A stretch of DNA of 28,738 nucleotides from an uncultured Pseudomonas sp. (GCF_946885885.1 NZ_CAMPHN010000047.1:1-28738), one strand, 5' to 3'. Counted from the stretch's first letter, positions 6,866 to 16,055 are shown. The notes: a model not told the origin generated them from the letters alone. Numbers and translations are program-made.

Positions 6866-8089
6866 ATGCCCGGCGCCCTGTCCCATATCCGCGTTCTCGA
6901 TCTTTCCCGCGTGCTCGCCGGGCCCTGGGCCGGGCAGATCCTCGCCGACCTCGGCGCCGAGGTGATCAAGGTCGAGCGCCCCGCCGTCGGCGACGATACC
7001 CGCCACTGGGGCCCACCGTTTCTGCAAAACGCCGCCGGCGAAAACACCAGCGAGGCGGCCTATTACCTGTCCGCCAACCGCAACAAGCAATCGCTCACCG
7101 TGGACTTCACCCAGGCCGAAGGCCAGCGCATCGTCCGCGAGCTGGCGGCCAAGGCCGATATCCTGATCGAGAACTTCAAGGTCGGCGGCTTGGCCGCCTA
7201 CGGCCTCGATTACGCCACGCTGCAAGCGCTCAACCCGAAGTTGATCTACTGCTCGATCACCGGCTTCGGCCAGAACGGCCCCTACGCCAAACGGGCTGGC
7301 TACGACTTTATGATCCAGGGCCTCGGCGGGCTGATGAGCCTGACCGGGCGCGCCGAAGGCGAAGAGGGCGCCGGCCCGGTCAAGGTCGGCGTGGCGCTCA
7401 CCGATATCCTCACCGGCCTGTATTCCACCGCGGCTATCCTCGCCGCCCTGGCCAGCCGCGAGCAGACCGGCGCCGGTCAGCATATCGACATGGCGCTGCT
7501 CGACGTGCAGGTCGCCTGCCTGGCCAACCAGGCGATGAACTACCTGACCACGGGTACCGCGCCCAAACGCCTGGGCAACGCCCACCCGAACATCGTGCCC
7601 TATCAGGACTTCCCCACGGCCGACGGCGACTTCATTCTCACCGTCGGCAACGACAGCCAGTTCCGCAAGTTTTGCGAGGTCGCCGGCCTTACGGCTTTGG
7701 CCGACGATCCGCGTTTTTCCACCAATCAGGCGCGGGTCGCGCACCGTGGCGAACTGATCCCGCTGATCCGCCAGGCCACGGTGTTCAAAACCACCGCCGA
7801 GTGGATCGCCGCGCTGGAACAGGCCGGCGTGCCCTGCGGACCGATCAACGATCTGGCCCAGGTGTTCGCCGACCCCCAGGTGCAATCCCGCGGTCTACGT
7901 TTCGAGTTGCCGCATGCCCTGGCCGGCAGCGTGCCGCAAGTCGCCAGCCCGATCCGCCTGTCCGCCACGCCGATCCAGCACCGCAACGCCCCGCCTTTAT
8001 TGGGCGAGCATACCGAGCAGGTGTTGCAGCAGTGGCTGGGCATGAGCGCCGAGCGGATCGCCGGCTTGCGCGCGGCGGGGGTGCTGTAG
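6866..8089 (+). CDS. gcdG: Class III CoA-transferase, probable succinyl-CoA:glutarate CoA-transferase GcdG
   Basis: A CaiB/BaiF-family (family III) CoA-transferase of 407 residues, expected to activate glutarate to glutaryl-CoA for GcdH. The N-terminal VLDLSRVLAGPWAGQILADLGAEVIKVE motif (about residues 10-38) binds CoA, and the catalytic aspartate is most likely Asp180 in GVALTDILTGL, equivalent to Asp169 of formyl-CoA transferase. SITGFGQNGPYA and GQHIDMALLD are also family-typical. The start ATG 6866 has GGAG five bases upstream. It lies 121 bp downstream of gcdH on the same strand, so an operon is likely but interrupted by REP-like hairpins. Substrate specificity is inferred from the gcdH neighbourhood. 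Confidence 0.92.
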   Translation: MPGALSHIRVLDLSRVLAGPWAGQILADLGAEVIKVERPAVGDDTRHWGPPFLQNAAGENTSEAAYYLSANRNKQSLTVDFTQAEGQRIVRELAAKADILIENFKVGGLAAYGLDYATLQALNPKLIYCSITGFGQNGPYAKRAGYDFMIQGLGGLMSLTGRAEGEEGAGPVKVGVALTDILTGLYSTAAILAALASREQTGAGQHIDMALLDVQVACLANQAMNYLTTGTAPKRLGNAHPNIVPYQDFPTADGDFILTVGNDSQFRKFCEVAGLTALADDPRFSTNQARVAHRGELIPLIRQATVFKTTAEWIAALEQAGVPCGPINDLAQVFADPQVQSRGLRFELPHALAGSVPQVASPIRLSATPIQHRNAPPLLGEHTEQVLQQWLGMSAERIAGLRAAGVL

Positions 8090-8124
8090 AGAACCGGCTT
8101 TCCGGTGCGCCGGCAGATGGGCAA

Positions 8125-9057
8125 TCACTCGCTCCAACTCGGCGTATTCAGAAGTTCCATTCCATATGGCGCGGTGCTGTTCAGGCTCGATCGAAGAGCC
8201 TGCAGAAAATAGCGGGCGCTCTGAGTGATGCTGCGATGCGAGGCAGTGAGCGCATACAGGGTGGTGGGAGCTGGCGTATCTTCCGGGCAGGCCAAGGTAA
8301 GGGCGCCGCGGGCCAGTTCGTCACGGCAGGCATGGAGTGGAAGGCATGCCAGGCCTATCCCCGACTTCGCTGCTTCGCGTACCGCCATCAGGTTATCGGC
8401 GCAGAGTGCCGGGCTCTGTAGATCTCGCTGCCAGCCGTCCATTTGCCAGGCCTGTGGCGTCGGGCAGCCGCTGGTCAATAACGCATCGTCGTCAAGTTGC
8501 GCTGTGCTTTTCGGGTTGCCCAGCTGTGCCAGCAGAGCTGCCGTGCCGACGATTACATTGCGTAGCTGCGCCAGAGGGCGCGCGACTATTTCGCCGCTGT
8601 CCAGCGGTGCGCTGCCCAGGCTCAGCGAGAGATCCAGGCGCTGCGCGCGCAGGTCGAGCTGCGCATCCGCCTGCACCAGCGCGTAAGTCACCTGTGGGTA
8701 GGTCTGACGAAAAGCGGACTGCTGCTCCAGTAACCAATCGAAGAGAATTCCAGGCGCCGCCATGCGAATTATTCCGCTCGGCCTGTCAAGCGCCTCCTGG
8801 GCACTGTGGGTTGCCGCTTCTGCCGCAGCCATCATATTCAACGCGTGTCGATAGATCTGTTCGCCGATCGTGGTCAAAGAGAACTGGCGGCTGGTTCGAT
8901 TGAGCAGTTGCACGCCTAGCCTTTGTTCCAGCTGCATAATTCGTCGGCTAAGGCTGGATTTAGCTGTGCCGATTTTGTCCGCCGCGGCGGAGAAGCTGCC
9001 GGCTTCGACCACGCAGATGAACCAGTACAAGTCGCTCAACAAATTGGCCTGGGTCAT
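8125..9057 (-). CDS. LysR-family transcriptional regulator (CrgA/DhaR-like group)
   Basis: A 310-residue LysR regulator distinct from the one at 1480-2421. The helix-turn-helix (about residues 5-60) reads LYWFICVVEAGSFSAAADKIG followed by SSLSRRIMQLEQRLGVQLLNRTSR, characteristic of the AaeR/CrgA-type group; the effector domain follows (about 90-300). The start ATG 9057 is preceded by AGGG with 8-base spacing; a 42-residue upstream extension is low complexity and rejected. It ends convergently 35 bp from gcdG. No gene lies divergently next to it, only a repeat element, so its target is not evident here. Confidence 0.9.
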   Translation of the reverse strand: MTQANLLSDLYWFICVVEAGSFSAAADKIGTAKSSLSRRIMQLEQRLGVQLLNRTSRQFSLTTIGEQIYRHALNMMAAAEAATHSAQEALDRPSGIIRMAAPGILFDWLLEQQSAFRQTYPQVTYALVQADAQLDLRAQRLDLSLSLGSAPLDSGEIVARPLAQLRNVIVGTAALLAQLGNPKSTAQLDDDALLTSGCPTPQAWQMDGWQRDLQSPALCADNLMAVREAAKSGIGLACLPLHACRDELARGALTLACPEDTPAPTTLYALTASHRSITQSARYFLQALRSSLNSTAPYGMELLNTPSWSE

Positions 9058-9189
9058 CGTTACTGCCCTGTTCGATGGAGTGCTGTGTGGCTGTGGATGC
9101 AACGGGGATGGTTTTTTGTCGTTGTGAATAGCATTGGGGCAGCACTGGCCGTGGTCTGGACGCCTGCCAAGTGATCCCTCCATTTAGCT

Positions 9190-9538
9190 AGCAGGCCGTT
9201 GAAAACTACCTGCGTTGGCCCTCTTGATAAAAGAAAGGGGCGTTTAAAACAGACTCGGCAAGCCGCTTGCGGCTAACGCGCTTCAGCGCGGCCCGAAGGG
9301 CGAGCGAAGCGAGTAATGCTCATTTACAGCTCGTAAACTCGCGTGCGAGCCCAGTCCGCTTGATTCGCTGCGCTCACCCTTCGGGCCAGCCGTTGGCTGT
9401 TACTTCGCTGCGCTGCGTTTCTCGCCTGTTTTTGTGGGGACGCCTAGTCCTTGTCTTGCCTGCCTCGGCTCGGGCTTCCTGCTTCGCTCTACCTCCTGCA
9501 TCCATGCAGTCGTCGCCTACGTTTTTCAACGGCCTGCT
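9190..9538. mobile_element. Non-coding element with terminal inverted repeats (MITE-like)
   Basis: AGCAGGCCGTTGAAAA at 9190-9205 recurs as its reverse complement at 9523-9538, giving ~16 bp terminal inverted repeats around a ~349 bp body. The body has no convincing gene but many internal palindromic patches (for example CGGCAAGCCGCTTGCGG and CCCGAAGGGCGAGCGAAGCG versus CGCTGCGCTCACCCTTCGGG). A small reverse-strand frame overlapping the right end has no recognisable domain. No clear target-site duplication was found. It could be a non-autonomous transposable element or a recurrent structured intergenic repeat. Confidence 0.6.
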
Positions 9539-9934
9539 GGGGGTCGCTTGGTCCTGAGGCGTGACTGTGGCGTTTATCTGCATCAGGGACCATCGGGCTG
9601 AACTGGTTTTCCGGTAGGGGGATGGCGCTGGTCTTGTAGGGCGTTTCTTAGTTGGCGGCTGGGTTGGCGGCTACAAATTTCGACCGATGGCGGGGGCGGT
9701 TTTAGCGAGGGACCATGCGGGAATGCGAAGCCGTCGTTGTGCATGCCATAGAAAACCTATACGACCTTTCCTGACGACGGAGATAAGTTTTTGCCGTTGT
9801 AAACTTTGCGCTATCTTACGCCCCGTTTCGTTTTGGACTTTTGCTCGAGCGGATCGGGGCTTTGCTCGGCCGGATGCGTGCGCGATATCTCGGTGTGGTC
9901 GGCGGTAGCATCAGCAAATGGAGGCGGTACGGGC
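9539..9934. other. Intergenic leader region of the two-component operon
   Basis: About 400 bases without a convincing gene. A direct repeat AGGGACCAT appears at about 9586 and 9709. A possible promoter is TTGCCG (9791-9796) with TATCTT (9812-9817), spacing 15, which would give a leader of ~110 bases before the response regulator. The open frame running through the last 130 bases is the in-frame extension of the response regulator and is not thought to be translated. Confidence 0.35.
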
Positions 9935-10717
9935 ATGGTGGATGAGGGCAGGGCGGCCGATCGTATGCCGCACATTCTGGTTATCGATGACTCCCCCGAG
10001 GACATCCGCTCGCTGTTGCTCATCCTGCGTGCGCAACCTTGGCGGCTGTCCGTCGCCAGCGATCCGCGGCAGGGCTATCAGCGCGCCTTGGCGTTGCTCC
10101 CGGATCTGATCGTGCTGGATGTGCGCATGCCGGGCATGGATGGGTTCACCCTCTGCCGGCTGCTGCGCGAAGCACCGGCGACCCAGCGCACACCGGTGAT
10201 TTTCCTGTCCTCCGCCAGCGCTGTCGAAGAACGTATCGAGGGCCTGAGCCTGGGTGGCGTCGACTACGTGCTCAAACCCTTCGCGGCCGAAGAAGTGCTC
10301 GCGCGGATTCGCATCCACCTGCAATTGGCTTGGCGCGACGAAGTGGTAGCCCCGGTCGAGCCGACGCCATCCATGCAGGATCCCGATCAGGTCATGCTGC
10401 GTGCGGCGATGCGTTTCATTGCGCAGAACCTCGGCGAGCTGCCGTCCCTGGCGGAGATCGCGCGCAAGGTCGGTACCCATGACAAGCGCTTGTCGGGCAT
10501 CTTCCGCGAGCACCTGGGCACCACGGTATTCGCCTACGCGCGCGAGGCGCGCTTGCGCAAGGGGCGGGAGTTGCTGGCGGACAGCCGGCTGAGCGTGCAG
10601 GACATCGCCGAGCTGGTCGGTTTCAACAATGCCTGCAATTTCACCACGGCGTTTCGTGAGCGCCAGGGTTTGACCCCTACCCAGTATCGCCAGCAGGCGC
10701 AGGGCGACCCGGCTTGA
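9935..10717 (+). CDS. Response regulator with REC and AraC-type DNA-binding domains
   Basis: A 260-residue response regulator. REC domain residues 12-130: acidic pair Asp18-Asp19, phosphoacceptor Asp62 (VLDVRMPGMDG), conserved Ser/Thr position 92-93 and Lys114 (YVLKPF). C-terminal AraC/XylS double helix-turn-helix, about 160-258 (LPSLAEIARKVGTHDKRLSG, then DIAELVGFNNACNFTTAFRE with LTPTQYR). The start ATG 9935 has GGAGG at 9920-9924; longer upstream frames add only unrelated sequence. Its stop overlaps the start of the sensor kinase gene by one base (TGATG), so the two are co-translated. It probably regulates this operon, including the TonB receptor. Confidence 0.93.
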   Translation: MVDEGRAADRMPHILVIDDSPEDIRSLLLILRAQPWRLSVASDPRQGYQRALALLPDLIVLDVRMPGMDGFTLCRLLREAPATQRTPVIFLSSASAVEERIEGLSLGGVDYVLKPFAAEEVLARIRIHLQLAWRDEVVAPVEPTPSMQDPDQVMLRAAMRFIAQNLGELPSLAEIARKVGTHDKRLSGIFREHLGTTVFAYAREARLRKGRELLADSRLSVQDIAELVGFNNACNFTTAFRERQGLTPTQYRQQAQGDPA

Positions 10718-13134
10718 TGGTGCGGCGTTGCGTGCTGTGGCTGATTTGCCTGTCGCTACTATGCGGCGTGGCCTTTGCCGAGGCCGCGTCGACAGAAGCG
10801 ATCTGCCAGACGCCACGGTTCGACCTGGCCGCCCAAACCCTGTTGCTGGAGGACCCGGGGGCCGCGCTGACGGCCGATCAGGTACTCGCGTTACCCGATA
10901 GCGCATTCATCCCCGCCACTCGGCAAAACCTGACCCGGCAATACAGTCACTCCGCGTTCTGGTTGCGCACGCGATTGTCGAGCGACGCCGGGTGCAAGCG
11001 TTGGCTGACGGTGGGCGATCCGCGTCTTGCCGATATCCAGGTGCACCTGTGGCAAGGCCGCGACCGGCAGACGATGCGCGCCGGCAGCGCTTACCCCGTG
11101 GCGCAGTGGCCGGTACGGGCACGGCAGCCGACCTTTCCGCTGGAGCCGTTGGCGGGGCAGGAGCTGACCCTGCTGATTCGGGTGGTCAGCAGCTCGATGA
11201 TCATCATCAAGCCGCAGCTCTGGTCGGAGCTGGGGCTGCTCGATCATCGACAAGGCGGTTCCCTGGTCGATGGCATGACGCTGGGCATCACCCTGCTGAT
11301 GGTGCCGTTCAGCTTCGTCATCGGCTGGCTTCTGCGTTCGCGGCTGCTGGTCGTCCACGCGTTGTCAGTGTCCGTTTACGCGCTACTGGTCAGCGTGGTG
11401 AATGGTTACCTGGTTCACTTTCCTTCGTTACTGCCCTGGTCGCACGAGCTGTTCTGGCTGCTGGGCCTGGTGCAGTACTGTCTGTTTTTCGCCTACATTC
11501 GCGTTCTGCTGCAGGTGCGCCAACTGCCGCCGCGTTGGGGTCAGGCCTACAACCTGTTCATACTCGCCGTGTTCGCCTGCTACCTGTGGATGCTGGTCGA
11601 CAACGTGCAGGGGCGGGCCATGAAAGATGAACTCGTCCTGTTCGCCTACCTGCTGATACCCGCCACTTTTCTCGCGGGCTGGCGGCGTCGGTTCGACTAC
11701 AGCTGGTTGGTATACCTGGTCTGCGGTCTGTTTATGCTGGCCGGTCTGATGCGCCTGCTGGCCGTGGCGGGGGTGCCCTGGCAGACCGCGGACGACAAGC
11801 TGAGCCTGGCCTCGACCCTGCCCGGCCTGCTGTTGCTGGCCTGCACGCTGGTGATGGAGGTCGGGCGCATCCGCTCCCGGGAACGGCGTGCGCTGGCCGA
11901 TCTCGATAACCAGCAGAAGGCCGAACACGAGCGTCTGGAAAGCACGGTGGCCACGCGCACCCGACAGCTGCGCGAGTCCCTGCGGGCACGCAGCTTGCTG
12001 ATGGCGCGGATCAGCCACGACCTGCGCTCGCCGCTGGTGAGCATCGTCGACTACGCGCGCCTGTTGTCGTCCGGGGCGGTACAGGATTACTCCCGCAAGA
12101 TCGAACGCAATGCCCGCCAGCAACTGGAGCTGATCGACGAGTTGCTGGAGTTCTCGCGCAGCGAGCTGCAGCAACTCGAGATCATCCTCGCGCCCGGTTA
12201 CCTGTATGGGTTTCTGCGCGAGATAGAAGAAGAGGCTGGCTTCCTCGCGGCGCAGCAGAACAACGCATTCGAGTGCCGCCTCGATCCAGGCTTGCCGACG
12301 CTGGTGCAGGCCGATTTCCGACGTTTGCGCCAGGTGCTGATCAACCTGTTGGCGAATGCCGCCAAGTTCACCCGCGATGGCCAGGTGCTGTTCGAGGTGC
12401 ACTGTCTGGCCAGCGACGTCGCCTCGGCGCGCCTGCGTTTCAGCGTCAGCGACACCGGTATCGGGATTCCCGCCGACGAGCGCAAGCAGCTGTTGCAACC
12501 GTTCTGGCGTGGACGTGAAGCGGAGCGTTATTCCGGTAGTGGCCTGGGGCTGTCCATCGTCAGTGGACTGTTGGAGCAGATGGATAGCAGGCTGTCGCTG
12601 GACGAGTCGCAGTCGCGTGGCGCCCGCTTCAGCTTCGAGGTGGAATTCGCCCGCGCGCGGGAGGAAGACCTCGACATCTCGTTCGCGCAGAGCCAGGACA
12701 TGCAGGTCAGCGGTGTCGGCAGACAGATCCTGCTGGTCGACGATGTCGAGCAGAATCGCGAGTGGCTGAGCGATCTCCTCGGCGGCTACGGCTTCGACGT
12801 TACTGCGGCGAGCGATGCCGGGCAGGCCCTGGAGGCTCTGCGCAATGAGGTCTACGACCTGCTGATCAGCGATCAGGCGATGCCGGGGATGGACGGCTGG
12901 GCGCTGCTCGCCGTCGTGCGCGAGCGCTGGCCCGCCCTGCCCGTGCTGCTGTATTCGTCCGCGCCTGCGTTGCGGCCGGCCGTCTATCCGGCCGATCTGA
13001 ATTTCGACGCCGTTCTGCTCAAGCCGTCCGATGCCGCCGAACTGCTCGCGACCGTCGAGCGCTTGGCTCCCGAATCCACGCGTCCGGCGGCTGCCGGTTC
13101 GCTCTCAGAGGTTTGCCGTGTCCTGGAAGACTGA
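10717..13134 (+). CDS. 7TMR-DISM hybrid sensor histidine kinase/response regulator
   Basis: An 805-residue inner-membrane hybrid kinase. Order: Sec signal peptide (about 1-22, ending AFAEA); periplasmic 7TMR-DISM extracellular type 2 domain (about 30-170); seven predicted transmembrane helices (about 180-385); a short coiled coil; HisKA with phosphorylatable His434 (ARISHDLRSPL); HATPase_c with N box Asn547 (NLLANAAKF), DTGIGIP from Asp579 and GSGLGLSIV; C-terminal REC with Asp719 (LLISDQAMPGMDGW). DISMED2 domains are often proposed to bind carbohydrate-like ligands. No Hpt domain is visible. The ATG overlaps the preceding stop, and the 3' end overlaps the TonB receptor gene by 17 bases. Confidence 0.94.
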   Translation: MVRRCVLWLICLSLLCGVAFAEAASTEAICQTPRFDLAAQTLLLEDPGAALTADQVLALPDSAFIPATRQNLTRQYSHSAFWLRTRLSSDAGCKRWLTVGDPRLADIQVHLWQGRDRQTMRAGSAYPVAQWPVRARQPTFPLEPLAGQELTLLIRVVSSSMIIIKPQLWSELGLLDHRQGGSLVDGMTLGITLLMVPFSFVIGWLLRSRLLVVHALSVSVYALLVSVVNGYLVHFPSLLPWSHELFWLLGLVQYCLFFAYIRVLLQVRQLPPRWGQAYNLFILAVFACYLWMLVDNVQGRAMKDELVLFAYLLIPATFLAGWRRRFDYSWLVYLVCGLFMLAGLMRLLAVAGVPWQTADDKLSLASTLPGLLLLACTLVMEVGRIRSRERRALADLDNQQKAEHERLESTVATRTRQLRESLRARSLLMARISHDLRSPLVSIVDYARLLSSGAVQDYSRKIERNARQQLELIDELLEFSRSELQQLEIILAPGYLYGFLREIEEEAGFLAAQQNNAFECRLDPGLPTLVQADFRRLRQVLINLLANAAKFTRDGQVLFEVHCLASDVASARLRFSVSDTGIGIPADERKQLLQPFWRGREAERYSGSGLGLSIVSGLLEQMDSRLSLDESQSRGARFSFEVEFARAREEDLDISFAQSQDMQVSGVGRQILLVDDVEQNREWLSDLLGGYGFDVTAASDAGQALEALRNEVYDLLISDQAMPGMDGWALLAVVRERWPALPVLLYSSAPALRPAVYPADLNFDAVLLKPSDAAELLATVERLAPESTRPAAAGSLSEVCRVLED

Positions 13135-15496
13135 ACCCGGGGTGGTGCGCTATGGCTACCCGCTCTGCCTTTTGTCCCTGTCCTGCCTGAGCGGGGCGTA
13201 TGCCGAAGAATATTCTGCCGCCGACCAGGCGCGATCCCGTCCCGACGCGGCCCTGGTGCTCGATGACATGACGGTCAGCGCGCGGCGCCGCGAGGAGCCC
13301 GCGCAGACGGTGCCGATTGCCATGAACGTGCTCGCTGGCGAGCAGTTGAACGATGCCGGGATCTACCGTACCGAGGAGCTGCAGCAGCGAGTGCCGAGCC
13401 TGCTGGTGTCGGTGCCCAGCCCGCGCTATACCAGCTACGGCATCCGTGGGCTCGGCTCGAGTTCCTACAACGACGGTATCGACGGCAGCGTCGGGGTGTT
13501 CCTCGATGGGGTTTACCTGGGGCGCCAGGGCATGTCGCTCGTCGATCTGGTCGATGTCGAGCGCGTCGAGGTGTTGCGTGGGCCCCAGGGCACCTTGTAC
13601 GGCAAGAACACCACGGCCGGCGCGATCAACGTCAGCAGCCGCGCGCCGACCTTCGCGCCGGAGGGCGGTGGCGAGGTATCGGTCGGCGAAAAGGGGCTGC
13701 GTCAGTATCGCGGTACGCTTTCAGGCCCGCTGATCGACGGCGTGCTGGCCGGACGTCTGACCGGCTATGACGTCGAGCGCGACGGCCTGATCGACAACCG
13801 CTACGACGGTAGCGAGCTGCGCGACCAGAACCGGCAGGGCCTGCGCGGCCAATTGCTGTGGACGCCGAGCGATACCTTCAGCGCCCGCCTGATCGGCGAG
13901 TACGCCTGGCAGGACGAGCAGAGCAACGTATTCACCGCCAGCCACTATAGCCAGGCGACCCTCGAGCGCTCCGCCTTCGTCGGCTACCGCCAGTTGCCGA
14001 TAGACCCCTATGCCCGCCGCGTGCAGCAGGATAAGCCGAACGCCGTGAAGACGCTGCAGACCGGCGCCACGCTGGAGCTGAACTGGCTGCTGGACAGCGG
14101 CGCCACCCTGACCAGCATCAGCGGTTATCGCGACTGGACCTATGACGCCAGCCAGGATGGCGACGGCATGGCGCTGTCCATCGTCGACGACGCGACGGTA
14201 CGTCTCGATCAGCACCAGTTCAGCCAGGAGCTGCGCCTGGCTGATTCGCCCAACGAACACCTCGACTACGTGGTGGGCCTCTACTACCTGCGCCAGCATC
14301 TGAACCGGGCAGTGGGCGTACGCTTCGGCGAGGACGCGGCGGCTTACTTCCTGGGCGATAGAGCGGAAATCCACCAGTTCGGCATTACCCCCGCGATGAT
14401 TCCAGCCTCGTTGCTCGAAGGTGGGCAGCAGCGCTTCGATGGCGAGCAGCGCAGCGACAGCCGCGCGGCGTTCGGTCAGGTCACCTGGCATGCCAGCGAG
14501 CGCCTGGCGATCACCCCGGGGCTGCGTTACACCCGCGAACGCAAGCAGGGCTGGCTGTCGCGCAGCGTCTCGGGGTTGGCGCCGCTCGGGCTGGACCTGG
14601 TCTCGCAGCTGGGTGGCAACTTGCTGCGCAGCACCGCGCTCGGTGGCGAGTATTACCGGCGCGACGCGATCGAGGAGAGCAATCTCTCCGGGCAACTGGC
14701 GCTCAGCTACCGGTTCCGCGACGACCTGCTCGGCTATGCCAGTTGGTCGCGCGGCTACAAGGCAGGCGGGATCAACCTCGACGTGGTCGGCCCGAATGTC
14801 GAGCCGACCTTCGAGGCGGAGCGGGTCAGCTCGCTCGAGGTCGGCCTCAAGAGTGGTTTCTGGAACGGTCGGGGTATGCTCGATCTGGCCCTGTACCAGG
14901 CCGATGTCGAGGACTACCAGGCGTTGACCAACCGTCCGCCGGTCAATGAGTTCGCCCCGCCGATCCGCGACAACCTGATCAATGTCGGCAAGGTACGCCT
15001 GCGCGGCATCGAGCTGGATGCCCTATTGCGTGCCAGCGAGCGGGTCGACCTGCGCCTGGGTATCGCCTGGAGCGATGCGCGTTACCGCGACTTCGCCAAT
15101 GCCCCCTGTTCGCCGGCCAGCGCGCAGTGGTCGTGCGACCTGGGCGGTAAGCGCCTGTTCAATGCGCCGGAATGGAGCGCCAGCGCCGGGGTCGACTATC
15201 GCTACCCGCTGGAGCACGCTCTGGAGCTGTTCAGCGGCCTCGACTACCAGTTCCGTAGCGGCTACTACGGCACGCTCGAAGGCGGGGCCGGCAGCTATCA
15301 ACCGTCCTATGGGCTGACCAACCTGCGTTTCGGCCTGCGCCGTGGCGACAGGCGCTGGGAAGCCGAGCTGTGGGCACGCAATCTGTTCGACGAGGACTAC
15401 ATCACCGCGGTCTATGCCCGCCTTGGTGCCGGTGACTATGGGGTATTGAGCGGTGACCCGCGCAGCGTCGGCATGACGCTGCGCACGCGCTGGTAG
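13118..15496 (+). CDS. TonB-dependent outer-membrane receptor
   Basis: A 792-residue outer-membrane transporter. The start is GTG 13118, chosen because AGAGG sits 6 bases upstream and the product then has a good signal peptide (LCLLSLSCLSGAYA, cleavage before EEYS); the frame is open further upstream inside the kinase gene. A TonB-box-like DDMTVSA lies near residue 50, followed by the plug domain (about 55-170; VERVEVLRGPQGTLYGKNTTAGAINV) and a 22-strand-type barrel ending in SVGMTLRTRW with a terminal aromatic. There is no N-terminal STN signalling domain, so regulation would run through the linked two-component system rather than a FecIR-type sigma/anti-sigma route. The substrate is not recognisable; no inner-membrane transporter is present. 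Confidence 0.94.
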   Translation: MSWKTEPGVVRYGYPLCLLSLSCLSGAYAEEYSAADQARSRPDAALVLDDMTVSARRREEPAQTVPIAMNVLAGEQLNDAGIYRTEELQQRVPSLLVSVPSPRYTSYGIRGLGSSSYNDGIDGSVGVFLDGVYLGRQGMSLVDLVDVERVEVLRGPQGTLYGKNTTAGAINVSSRAPTFAPEGGGEVSVGEKGLRQYRGTLSGPLIDGVLAGRLTGYDVERDGLIDNRYDGSELRDQNRQGLRGQLLWTPSDTFSARLIGEYAWQDEQSNVFTASHYSQATLERSAFVGYRQLPIDPYARRVQQDKPNAVKTLQTGATLELNWLLDSGATLTSISGYRDWTYDASQDGDGMALSIVDDATVRLDQHQFSQELRLADSPNEHLDYVVGLYYLRQHLNRAVGVRFGEDAAAYFLGDRAEIHQFGITPAMIPASLLEGGQQRFDGEQRSDSRAAFGQVTWHASERLAITPGLRYTRERKQGWLSRSVSGLAPLGLDLVSQLGGNLLRSTALGGEYYRRDAIEESNLSGQLALSYRFRDDLLGYASWSRGYKAGGINLDVVGPNVEPTFEAERVSSLEVGLKSGFWNGRGMLDLALYQADVEDYQALTNRPPVNEFAPPIRDNLINVGKVRLRGIELDALLRASERVDLRLGIAWSDARYRDFANAPCSPASAQWSCDLGGKRLFNAPEWSASAGVDYRYPLEHALELFSGLDYQFRSGYYGTLEGGAGSYQPSYGLTNLRFGLRRGDRRWEAELWARNLFDEDYITAVYARLGAGDYGVLSGDPRSVGMTLRTRW

Positions 15497-15587
15497 TCCC
15501 TTGGGTCTGTTGCGCCAACCATCCTATTTCGGCTGAGTGCCGGGCCGCGTGGAAGGGGCCAGACGGCCTTTCCCTGGGCGGCACTCC

Positions 15588-15660
15588 TGATCTTGAAGGC
15601 GCCAAAGCATCGCGGCTGAAGCTCCTCCCGCGGGCTGCGACAAATGATTCGTGTCTCGAC
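15588..15660. repeat. Degenerate REP-like repeat, left copy
   Basis: TGATCTTGAAGGCGC followed by AAAGCATCGCGGCT matches, with few changes, the reverse complement of the hairpin element at 27657-27712. The trailing ATTCGTGTC-CGAC also recurs near 27741-27754. The left arm of the stem is lost in this copy. Confidence 0.65.
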
Positions 15661-16055
15661 CCTGGTCACTCATCTGAATTCAGCGCATGCACGCCTGTGT
15701 TTCCCGCTAATTCTGTCCGCTACGGCAAAGGTCGCTTTGAAAGCGATATCGATTGCGAGCGGCTGGGCGCTAAGCGCTCTGGGAGAAAGCAGAGGCATTT
15801 TCCTGGTGGCATTCTGCTTTCTTTGCGCGGACGACCGTTTATCTCAGTGCAACGCTGGTTTCCATTTTGCCATCTTGTTGCCACCTCCTCTTGTCATCAC
15901 TCTGCCGCCCTTTCTTTGACGTCGGTGAGCTTGTCAGCCCGCAGGGCGCTGTAAGTCGGCAACGAGAGAGTGGTATGCCACGGGCCTTGGCCCGCTGGGG
16001 ATGCGATCCTCGTTGGGGGTGAAGACAGCGTAGCCAGGGGTATGCGACAGGCGCA

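Noticed and set aside
9374..9583. Small minus-strand ORF of 69 residues across the right end of the 9190-9538 element
   Set aside because: It lies inside and over the edge of a repeat, has no domain, and its sequence follows the repeat's structure; probably spurious.
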